NCBI GenBank assembly: GCA_965275915.1 | Contig: CBDHYI010000008.1 | Coordinates: 1,240,001 to 1,304,000, forward strand | Direction of reading: 5' to 3' | DNA from: JBDWFY01 sp965275915 | GTDB taxonomy: Bacteria > Pseudomonadota > Alphaproteobacteria > Rhizobiales > Stappiaceae | Length of the DNA: 64,000 nucleotides | Shown here: positions 17,466 through 24,448 of the stretch, piece after piece | How the letters are laid out: every line of letters starts with the position of its first letter | How positions within the stretch are numbered: position 1 is the first letter of the stretch | Program-made: the position numbers and the translations under genes | Notes under the pieces: model-generated | What the model saw: only the letters and a program-made list of their open reading frames with translations | The model's database searches: none | Told to the model about the DNA's origin: nothing

Positions 17466-17843
17466 ATGTCTGATCTGCCTGATGTGATCGAAGCCTATAT
17501 TGCCGCGTACAATCGGAAGGACATGGACGGGATGCTGGCCTGTCTCGCCGATACCATCCGCTTCCGTAATATTTCCGGCGGCGAGGTGAATGCCGAGGCC
17601 AGGGATAAGGCCGGCTTTGCCGAGATGGCCGCATTCGGGGCTTCCGCTTTCAAAACGCGAAACCAGACCGTGACGCATGCCATTACCGTGGCGGACACGA
17701 CGCTCATTGAGATCGACTACACCGCAACTGTCGCGACAGACCTGCCTAATGGCTGGAAGGCGGGCCAGGAACTGGCCTTTTCCGGCGCGTCGGCGTTCCG
17801 GATCGAAGACGGAAAGATCGTCAGTATCGTGGACGAGAGCTGA
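17466..17843 (+). CDS. NTF2/SnoaL-like protein
   Basis: Small cone-fold protein (125 aa) with the SnoaL pattern: N-terminal helix DVIEAYIAAYNRKDMDGMLACL, LADTIRFRN, and a C-terminal strand SGASAFRIEDGKIVSIVDES. The ATG at 17466 is preceded by few bases of recognisable ribosome site; a longer frame from 17364 has no homology. It is 24 bp upstream of the MAPEG gene on the same strand. Usually a ketosteroid-isomerase-like or orphan enzyme; no function can be assigned. Confidence 0.8.
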   Translation: MSDLPDVIEAYIAAYNRKDMDGMLACLADTIRFRNISGGEVNAEARDKAGFAEMAAFGASAFKTRNQTVTHAITVADTTLIEIDYTATVATDLPNGWKAGQELAFSGASAFRIEDGKIVSIVDES

Positions 17844-17867
17844 AACAGCCTGCCGGAAGGGTGAGAC

Positions 17868-18257
17868 ATGCATTTCGAAATGATAATGCTTGTTGCTGCG
17901 GCCGGGCTGGGGCTGGTCCATCTGACGCTTGCTTCCTTTGCTTTCAAACTGCAGGTCGGCAACAAATACACCTGGGGCGGCCGGGATGAGGGGCTGAAGC
18001 CCCAAGGCGTTGCGGCACGGCTGAGGCGGGCTCAGGACAACTTCAACGAAACGTTCCCGATTTTTGCAGTTCTGGTGCTGGTTCTGAATGCCATTGACGG
18101 TTTTGACGGCTGGAGTCTTGCGGGCGTTATCCTCTATATGGCGGGGCGGATTGCGTTCATCCCGCTTTACTGGAGAGGGGTCTGTCTCTATCGAACCTTC
18201 GCCTGGAAGGTCGCCACCGCAGGTATCGCGCTGCTCTTCGTCTCTATAGTAATGTGA
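17868..18257 (+). CDS. MAPEG-family membrane protein
   Basis: Membrane protein of 129 aa with four hydrophobic helices, of the MAPEG (membrane-associated eicosanoid/glutathione metabolism) family. The signature is RLRRAQDNFNETFPIFAVLVL, and the C-terminal YMAGRIAFIPLYWRG pattern is typical. Ribosome-binding GGTGAG precedes the ATG. It converges with the AraC regulator gene 9 bp away. Bacterial members may be glutathione transferases/peroxidases, but the substrate is unknown. Confidence 0.85.
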   Translation: MHFEMIMLVAAAGLGLVHLTLASFAFKLQVGNKYTWGGRDEGLKPQGVAARLRRAQDNFNETFPIFAVLVLVLNAIDGFDGWSLAGVILYMAGRIAFIPLYWRGVCLYRTFAWKVATAGIALLFVSIVM

Positions 18258-18266
18258 CGTCTGCAA

Positions 18267-19241
18267 TCAATGAACGCTGTGATCGGCGAGTGGGTTTGCA
18301 ACCATGGCAGGCTGTTCGATTGGCCTGGCCGCAGATAGATCCCGGCGGGGAGACGTGCCGAAACGGCGGGAATATTCACGGCTGAACTGAGAGGGACTTT
18401 CATAGCCGACCGCAAAAGCGGCGCCTGCGACGGAGTGGGTCCCCTCGGCCAGGAGGCGGCGCGCCTCGATCAGCCTGAGGTCCTTTTGATATTGCAGCGG
18501 GCTGGTTGCGGTAACGGCCTTGAAGTGCTCATGGAAGGTCGATGCGCTCATCCCTGCCGTCTGTGCGAGATCGGCCACGGCGAGGGAGGTTCTGAAGTCC
18601 TGTTTTATCCTGTTGATCGCCTTTGTAATGCGGCTTGCGGCACTCTCCCGGCGCAGCAATTGCCGAAGCATCGCGCCATGGCGTGCCAGCAGGAGCCGGA
18701 AATGGATCTCTTTCTGCAGCAAGGGGGCCATCACCTTGGCTTCCACCGGGCGCTCGGTAAGGGAAAACAGGCGCCCGATCGCCTGAATGAGATCCGGATC
18801 GGTCTTGCCGGCGTCCACTGACAGCGCCTGAGCTTCCTGCAGGTCCGCCTCCGAAAGCTCATCGTAAAGACTGCGAACGATGGCCAGGTCCACGGGCAGC
18901 GCCAGTGCGGTATAGGGTTTCATGGTGCTCGCCTCGATCACGCGGGCAACGACCGGCAGGTGATGGCTGACAATCAGCGATTCGCCGGCGCCGAAGCGAA
19001 TGCGGCGTTCGCCAAGCCAGGTTTCTTTTGCGCCCTGCAGGATCAGGCAAAAGACAGGCTGATAGAGCATTGTCTCAAATGTGGTCGGCCGTTTGTTATG
19101 CAGCGCGATCAGGTCACAGATGCCGGTCGGAAAACTATACTCTCTTCCGCCTTCTCTTTGCGCGTAAGCCTCGATCTTTGCAATCAGTTCGTCAGGAGTC
19201 ATGAGTTGTCTGCTTCCGGATGCGGCTACCATATCGGGCAC
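18267..19241 (-). CDS. AraC-family transcriptional regulator
   Basis: Regulator of 324 aa with an AraC_N-type N-terminal sensor domain (FETMLYQPVFCLILQGAKE, GAGESLIVSHHLPVVARV). The C-terminal double helix-turn-helix runs DFRTSLAVADLAQTAGMSAS, then TFHEHFKAVTATSPLQYQKD, and ends VAGAAFAVGYESPSQFSREY. An in-frame ATG at 19202 is an alternative start. It is divergent from an SDR gene; the intergenic region contains two direct repeats spaced 21 bp, suited to an AraC protein. It probably activates the SDR. Confidence 0.9.
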   Translation of the reverse strand: MPDMVAASGSRQLMTPDELIAKIEAYAQREGGREYSFPTGICDLIALHNKRPTTFETMLYQPVFCLILQGAKETWLGERRIRFGAGESLIVSHHLPVVARVIEASTMKPYTALALPVDLAIVRSLYDELSEADLQEAQALSVDAGKTDPDLIQAIGRLFSLTERPVEAKVMAPLLQKEIHFRLLLARHGAMLRQLLRRESAASRITKAINRIKQDFRTSLAVADLAQTAGMSASTFHEHFKAVTATSPLQYQKDLRLIEARRLLAEGTHSVAGAAFAVGYESPSQFSREYSRRFGTSPRRDLSAARPIEQPAMVANPLADHSVH

Positions 19242-19274
19242 ACAGGACTTTGTCAGAAAAAGTTCCGCACATTC

Positions 19275-19311
19275 GGAGGATCAGGCAAGTCTTCCGGAGG
19301 ATGAGGCACGT
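19275..19311. promoter_or_regulatory. Direct repeats with 21-bp spacing, candidate AraC-regulator site
   Basis: GGAGGATCAGGCAAGT (19275-19290) and GGAGGATGAGGCACGT (19296-19311) match at 14 of 16 bases and begin exactly 21 bp apart, two helical turns. They lie between the divergent AraC and SDR genes and upstream of TTGACA at 19335-19340. Two half-sites on one face of the helix is the usual AraC-family arrangement. Confidence 0.6.
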
Positions 19312-19437
19312 AGCAGAACAAGCAGCTTCTTATTTTGACAATCGTAGCGCTTGCGTAACCGCGGCCCGGCAGGAGCGGTGCACGTGTCAAAACGACGAAA
19401 ACGCCGGAACGGCTGGAACCAAAGAGGAGACGGGATC

Positions 19438-20277
19438 ATGTATTTGGGAGCACTGGAAGAGGGCGGTCTTGCGGTCGTTACGGGTGCGGCGAGCGGTGTC
19501 GGTCTGGCCGCTGCGCGGCGTTTTGCTGAAAGCGGGCTTGGTGTCGTGCTTGTCGATCTGCCCGGTGAAGCGCTGGAGGAGGCAACAGCCGAAATTCAGT
19601 CCGTTGCAAAAGAGGGTGCGACTGTTTTTGCCGTGCCGACTGATGTGACGGATGCTTCCGCCGTGGGCGCGCTTGCCGAACGGGCCTTCGCTGCGGGCGA
19701 AGTCGCGGTTCTGATGAACAATGCCGGGATCGGTGTGCCGACCGGGAGCTGGGAGAATGCGGAGAACTGGCGCAGGACGATCGAAGTCAACCTCTTCGGT
19801 GTCATGAACGGCGTGCATGCCTTCGTTCCGAAAATGATCGAGGCGAACCGCCCTGCGGTTATCGTCAATACCGGCTCCAAGCAGGGCATCACAACGCCAC
19901 CGGGCAATCCCGGCTATAATGTCAGCAAGGCCGGGGTCAAGGTGCTGACGGAAATGCTGGCCCATGACCTGATGCAGGCCGATGTTCCGATTTTTGCCCA
20001 CCTGTTCGTGCCCGGTTTTACCTATACCGGCATGATCCGGCGTTTCATGGCGGAAAAGCCTGCCGGCGCCTGGACAAGCGAACAGACAGTCGATTACTTC
20101 ATCGAACGCATGTCGGCTGGAGACTTTTATATCCTGTGCCCGGACAATGAAGTGACATCCGAACGGGACCGAAAACGGGTAACCTGGTCCCTCGGCGATA
20201 TTCTGGAGAACCGGCCTGCGCTGTCCCGCTGGCATCCCGATTATGCGGACGCGTTTGCGGCCTTTGAGAGGGAGTGA
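19438..20277 (+). CDS. SDR-family oxidoreductase
   Basis: Classical short-chain dehydrogenase of 279 aa: cofactor motif TGAASGVG, DVTD (adenine-binding region), NNAG, and the catalytic YNVSK with an upstream NTGSKQG. The ATG at 19438 is preceded by AGAGGAG; the longer frame from 19351 is not supported. An unusual C-terminal extension (YFIERMSAGDFYILCPDNEV) is shared by a subgroup of such enzymes. It is divergent from the AraC regulator with paired repeats between them, so it is probably that regulator's target. Confidence 0.88.
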   Translation: MYLGALEEGGLAVVTGAASGVGLAAARRFAESGLGVVLVDLPGEALEEATAEIQSVAKEGATVFAVPTDVTDASAVGALAERAFAAGEVAVLMNNAGIGVPTGSWENAENWRRTIEVNLFGVMNGVHAFVPKMIEANRPAVIVNTGSKQGITTPPGNPGYNVSKAGVKVLTEMLAHDLMQADVPIFAHLFVPGFTYTGMIRRFMAEKPAGAWTSEQTVDYFIERMSAGDFYILCPDNEVTSERDRKRVTWSLGDILENRPALSRWHPDYADAFAAFERE

Positions 20278-20333
20278 GAAGCCTCCAGGGCCCACACCCA
20301 GCAGATGTCACAGAACAGGGACTCGATATCGGC

Positions 20334-21434
20334 TTATGCCATGCCATGATCCGCAATGGTGATGATGCCCAGAACGTCGTTGGTCAGAAATCCGTAGGAG
20401 CGGGGACACACCATCCCGGGAATGACTTCGACATCGTAGAGTTCGCCGATCTGACCGTCGATACGGAACCAGTCCACACAGGTTCCGGTGCCAAGGTCGA
20501 TCACCTGCACACCGCACCAGGGCTCGCTGTCGGCTGCCGCGAGTTTCCCGTCGAGCGCCAGCCCCTCAAACCGTTCGTATCTTGGCTTCGACAGCCCGAC
20601 GAATGCATATTGTTTGTCAAAGGCAAGGCCACGGACAAAGCCGGGGCAGAAGGCGACAGGCTGGAACCGTTCCCCAAGGTTGCTCAGCGAAAAATCGATC
20701 CAGCCCAGTTCGCCGGTTCCCGAATTCAGCACCCACAGCCTGTCCTGATAGAGGCGGGGCGAATGCGGCATTGAAAGACCCTCGCAGACGATCTCGTTTT
20801 TCTCAACATCGATGATGATGCCGCCGTCCGCGCGCCTGTCTCTCCAGCCGTCTATCGTATTCGACTTGCTGACCGCCGTCACATATCTGGCCGCTCCGTT
20901 TTCCATCGCCATGCCGTTCAAATGACACCGGTCTTCGGCGACAATGTCGGAAATGAAGTGCGGTTTCCAGAATGGCTTGAAGGCATGAATGTCCGACACT
21001 TCAGCAATGCAGTTATACAGCGTGCTCACGAACAGGATCCGCCCGTCTTCCGTAACCCCCAGATCATGAGCATCGAGAATGCCGGTCAGGTGCGCGGTGC
21101 GGGGTACAAAACAGTCTGAGAACTGTTCGTCCATCACCTCATTGGCGCGCAGGATATTCTGCATCCGGTAAATGTCGGCGAGCGTTGCCATATAAAGCGT
21201 GCCCTCACGGTAATGCAGCCCCATGGCCTTTTGAAAAAACTGCTCATTGATCATCAGCCCGCCCTTAAGGTTCCGGCCCAGCAGATAGAGCCGGCCGGAC
21301 TGGTAGGACGTTACGGCGAGGGAGATATTCAGTCGGTCCAGCAGTCCGACAAAGCCGCCTGATATGGAATATCTGGCGGCCGGTTCGTCCTGGGTCTGCC
21401 GGTTCCCGTCCGGCTCGGTTTTTGGATCGTTCAT
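20334..21434 (-). CDS. TIGR03032-like (DUF4915) protein
   Basis: Protein of 366 aa matching the TIGR03032/DUF4915 pattern: beta-propeller-like repeats with LAVTSYQSGRLYLLGRN, HLTGILDAHDLGV, HLNGMAMENGAARYVTAVS, LSMPHSPRLYQDRLWVLNSG and LGERFQPVAFCPGFVRGL. The start at 21434 (ATG after AAAGAAG) was preferred over in-frame ATGs far upstream that enter the autotransporter promoter region. The function of the family is not established. It converges on the SDR gene and is divergent from the autotransporters. Confidence 0.8.
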   Translation of the reverse strand: MNDPKTEPDGNRQTQDEPAARYSISGGFVGLLDRLNISLAVTSYQSGRLYLLGRNLKGGLMINEQFFQKAMGLHYREGTLYMATLADIYRMQNILRANEVMDEQFSDCFVPRTAHLTGILDAHDLGVTEDGRILFVSTLYNCIAEVSDIHAFKPFWKPHFISDIVAEDRCHLNGMAMENGAARYVTAVSKSNTIDGWRDRRADGGIIIDVEKNEIVCEGLSMPHSPRLYQDRLWVLNSGTGELGWIDFSLSNLGERFQPVAFCPGFVRGLAFDKQYAFVGLSKPRYERFEGLALDGKLAAADSEPWCGVQVIDLGTGTCVDWFRIDGQIGELYDVEVIPGMVCPRSYGFLTNDVLGIITIADHGMA

Positions 21435-21751
21435 CAGTGTCTTCTTTGTCAGGTGCCGGCGGACCATAAGTTTATTATCGGGGTTCTTGCAAGTGCCGCG
21501 TGTCGATGCGTCGCTGCAACTTCGCCAAATGTGTTGTGTGACGTGTGGGTCTTTGCAAGTGAAAACAGGTGCGGGAATCTGCGGAACAGACATCATGTTG
21601 CAAAGATGTGTTACTACGCCGTTTTATACGTAGTTTTATCAAGTATGCCGTAAATATATGTTAATTAGGTTGTGCAACTCTTGATGGGTCCTGCCGGATC
21701 GGTATTGTGACGGTACTAACGATAAAGTCCAACAAAAGCAATCGGGGTAAA
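21435..21751. other. Intergenic region with the conserved autotransporter upstream sequence
   Basis: 317 bp without a gene between the divergent TIGR03032-like and autotransporter genes. The right half (from about 21593) is almost identical to the region upstream of the second autotransporter and is AT-rich relative to its surroundings. It contains a 6+6 dyad described separately. The left half shows nothing I can name. Confidence 0.6.
21613..21634. promoter_or_regulatory. Dyad ACTACG-N10-CGTAGT upstream of autotransporter 1
   Basis: Perfect 6+6 inverted repeat, 118 bp before the ATG. It is preserved in the second repeat unit (24310-24331) although the spacer has a base change (CC to CA). 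A regulator-binding site is plausible; a short hairpin is the alternative. Confidence 0.4.
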
Positions 21752-24148
21752 ATGTCGCGAGTTGAAAGTGTGAACCGTGATGCGGGGCTGCATGAGCGTG
21801 TGCTTGCACCGCGCCTGAGAAAATTCCGTCCGGGCCATCTGCTGAGCACCGTTGCTGCGAGCGCGCTGACCGCGGCTGCGGCGTTTCCGACGGTTTCCCA
21901 CGCGCAGACAGTCGTACCGCCCTCCAGCGCCACCTGCGCCGTGAATGGAACGGTCGCCACCTGTACGGGTGATTTGTCCGAAGGTGTCCGGGCGAATGCG
22001 CCGCTGACCACACTGAACGTCAACAATCTGACCCAGGACATTGCCCCGACCGTGGCGGGAGTCAACGGCATCGAATTTGATGTCACCGGGGATCAGAACA
22101 TCACGGTGAACAGCGATACCGGGCCGTTTCAGATCGTTACGAGCGCATACGATGGTTACGGTGTTCGCGCCCGAGTCACAGGCAACGGCAATATTGCGAT
22201 TACATCAACCGGAAACATTACCTCCGGGAATGACGGCATCAATGGGCTTGTTTCAGAAAGCGGCAGTGTCCGTATCGTGTCGACCGGAGACATTTCGTCC
22301 GCCTATCGGGATGGGATCTATGGCGGGGTCGGAAATGGTGGAAACGTCAGCATAACCTCCGGCAGCACCATTTTTGCATACTACCTTGGTATTTATGGAT
22401 CTGTTGGTGGAGATGGTTCCATTTCAATCAACAATACAGGCGATGTCACGACGACATACAATGGTGCGATTAAAGGCGGTCTCTCTGGCGCCGGTCGAAT
22501 TGCAATTGTTTCGCAAGGCACGGTAAGGTCTCGGTACTTCTACGGCATAGGTGCCTTCACAGATAGCACCACCGAAGCGTCCGAAATACATATAACGAAC
22601 ACAGGCGATATTGCTTCGGCCTATGGTAACGGTATTTGGGCTGCAACCTATACGGGCGGCGGCCGTATCGTCATAGCCAACTCGGGCCAGATCAGTGGCA
22701 ATTGGGACGGCATCTCTCTCGAAGCCCAGGGTCCCGGAAGTGCGTCCGTTTTCAACACCGGTTCGATTATCTCCACCGGTACCTTGTCTGCGTATGATAG
22801 CGGTATTGATGTGGCGGCTGACAGGGGAGTTGTTCCGGCAACCATCACCAACAGCGGCCTTATTCGCGGTGCGAGCGGTTTTGCCATCAATCTGCGCAGC
22901 GATGGCAATGATGTCGTCAATCTTCTGCCAGGCTCGATCATTGATGGAGCGATAGACTTCGGCAACGGCAATAACGGGTTGGGCGGTGCCAACCAGAACG
23001 ATATCGATACCCTGAATTTCGCCGCCGGCCTCAATGCGACGGTCGACTTCGCGGATTCCGGAGGTTCCTCCTTTTGGGGCCAGGGCAACACCGACTTTGA
23101 GTCCGCGCCCGAGATCATCAATTTCGCCGGTGCTGGTGTTGTGGTCAACAGCGGTCTGACGGCGGTTGCGGTGGATGTGACCGGCTTTGCACTGCAGGGC
23201 ACGTTTGCCAGCGACCTGACCGATGCGATCCTGAACAGCATCGATAATGGCGGCGAGGTCCGGCGCAGCCGGACGGAACTGGTCAGCACCCACGGAGCGG
23301 CCGGTGCCGGCGAGGAACGGACGGATCACCGGCTTCGCATCTGGGGATCGGCGTTCGGCGGCTATAACGATGTGGAGGCCGACGGCCGTCTGGTGCCATT
23401 CGATCACAATTTCTGGGGGCTTTTGTCCGGGATCGAGACCGGCGATGCGGAGGTCAACGGGGTCTTCGGACTGCTGGGCGGTTACAGCGACAGCCGGCTC
23501 AGTGTTGCCTATGATGCCGGGGAGACGGAGATCGACTCCTATTTCGGCGGCCTTTACTGGAAGCGCGATTTCGGGGCCTACCGTGTCCACGCGGCGTTCC
23601 TTGCCGGAGCAACCGACAACAAGGTCAGCCGCAGCGTGAACGGCATTGATGCCAACGGGGACTTTGACGGGATGTTCTACTCACCGTCGCTCACGGTTCT
23701 GAAGCCGATTGATCTGTTTGCCGTTCCGATGTCGGTGAGTGCGCGGGCGAACTACGTCTATATGCATCTTGACGGCTACACGGAAACAGGGACCCCCCTG
23801 CCGCTGACGGTCGATGACCGGGCGGTGTCGCTGTTCAATGCGCGGGCTCAGGTCAACTTTCCGCGCTTTTTCGATCATGCGGACGGCAACGCGACCCGGG
23901 TCAATCTTGCGGTGGGTCTTGATGCGACCCTGGATGCGGGGTCGGACGAGGTCGCTGCTGTGGTTGCCGGGGTGCCGTTTTCCTTTGTTGCGGATACGGA
24001 GGACGAGCTTGCCGGGTTTGTCGGTATCAACATCGACCACAGCTGGGGCAACGGCCGCCACACGGTCGGTTTTGACGGCGAACTTCAGTCCGCCTTTGAT
24101 GGCGGTGTTGAGGCGACGGGCGGCCTGACAGCGTCTTTCCGGTTCTAG
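21752..24148 (+). CDS. Autotransporter (type Va) adhesin-like protein 1
   Basis: Outer-membrane autotransporter of 798 aa. The extended signal region ends in AAAAFPTVSHAQ. The passenger is a beta-helix of repeated coils (GNIAITSTGNITSGNDGI, GNVSITSGSTI, GSISINNTGDV, SEIHITNTGDIAS). The C-terminal beta-barrel domain (about residues 520-798) begins near HRLRIWGSAFGGYNDVEADG and ends in SFRF with the expected terminal Phe. The ATG at 21752 has GGGGT upstream; a GTG at 21707 is possible. The next gene is a tandem paralogue. Differences are concentrated in short patches before each GI motif; signal and barrel are nearly identical. Ligand unknown. Confidence 0.92.
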   Translation: MSRVESVNRDAGLHERVLAPRLRKFRPGHLLSTVAASALTAAAAFPTVSHAQTVVPPSSATCAVNGTVATCTGDLSEGVRANAPLTTLNVNNLTQDIAPTVAGVNGIEFDVTGDQNITVNSDTGPFQIVTSAYDGYGVRARVTGNGNIAITSTGNITSGNDGINGLVSESGSVRIVSTGDISSAYRDGIYGGVGNGGNVSITSGSTIFAYYLGIYGSVGGDGSISINNTGDVTTTYNGAIKGGLSGAGRIAIVSQGTVRSRYFYGIGAFTDSTTEASEIHITNTGDIASAYGNGIWAATYTGGGRIVIANSGQISGNWDGISLEAQGPGSASVFNTGSIISTGTLSAYDSGIDVAADRGVVPATITNSGLIRGASGFAINLRSDGNDVVNLLPGSIIDGAIDFGNGNNGLGGANQNDIDTLNFAAGLNATVDFADSGGSSFWGQGNTDFESAPEIINFAGAGVVVNSGLTAVAVDVTGFALQGTFASDLTDAILNSIDNGGEVRRSRTELVSTHGAAGAGEERTDHRLRIWGSAFGGYNDVEADGRLVPFDHNFWGLLSGIETGDAEVNGVFGLLGGYSDSRLSVAYDAGETEIDSYFGGLYWKRDFGAYRVHAAFLAGATDNKVSRSVNGIDANGDFDGMFYSPSLTVLKPIDLFAVPMSVSARANYVYMHLDGYTETGTPLPLTVDDRAVSLFNARAQVNFPRFFDHADGNATRVNLAVGLDATLDAGSDEVAAVVAGVPFSFVADTEDELAGFVGINIDHSWGNGRHTVGFDGELQSAFDGGVEATGGLTASFRF

Positions 24149-24309
24149 GTGATTTTTTGAGCGGGGAATTGCTGCCCCTCACAGGCGCTCTCGCCAAATG
24201 GGACGCTCCTGTCATTGCATGGCGACTTCCACACCTTGGCTTCCGCAAATGAAAGCAGGTGCTGACATTTGTGGAACACGGGGCGGAATTCATGTTGCAA
24301 AGATGTGTT

Positions 24310-24331
24310 ACTACGCAGTTTTATACGTAGT
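24310..24331. promoter_or_regulatory. Dyad ACTACG-N10-CGTAGT upstream of autotransporter 2
   Basis: Same inverted repeat as at 21613-21634, 2697 bp downstream and at the same distance from the start codon. This suggests both genes carry their own copy of one control element. Confidence 0.4.
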
Positions 24332-24448
24332 TTTATCAAGTATGCCGTAAATATATGTTAATTAGGTTGTGCAACTCTTGATGGGTCCTGCCGGATCGGT
24401 ATTGTGACGGTACTAACGATAAAGTCCAACAAAAGCAATCGGGGTAAA

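Larger units (their letters stand above)
21593..24289 (+). repeat. Tandem repeat unit 1 (promoter, autotransporter, 3' region)
   Basis: First copy of a tandem duplication with period 2697 bp. Sequence from about 21593 to the start codon is nearly identical to 24290-24448. The 3' flank after the stop (24149 onward, including CGGGGAATTG and CCCCTCACAGGCGC) matches that after the second gene. Upstream of 21593 the similarity continues in degraded form. Confidence 0.85.

Noticed and set aside
22424..23590. 388-codon antisense frame in autotransporter 1, with a counterpart in autotransporter 2 (25319-26488)
   Set aside because: Present in both copies only because the sense strand is conserved; residues follow the complement of beta-helix codons and there is no ribosome site.
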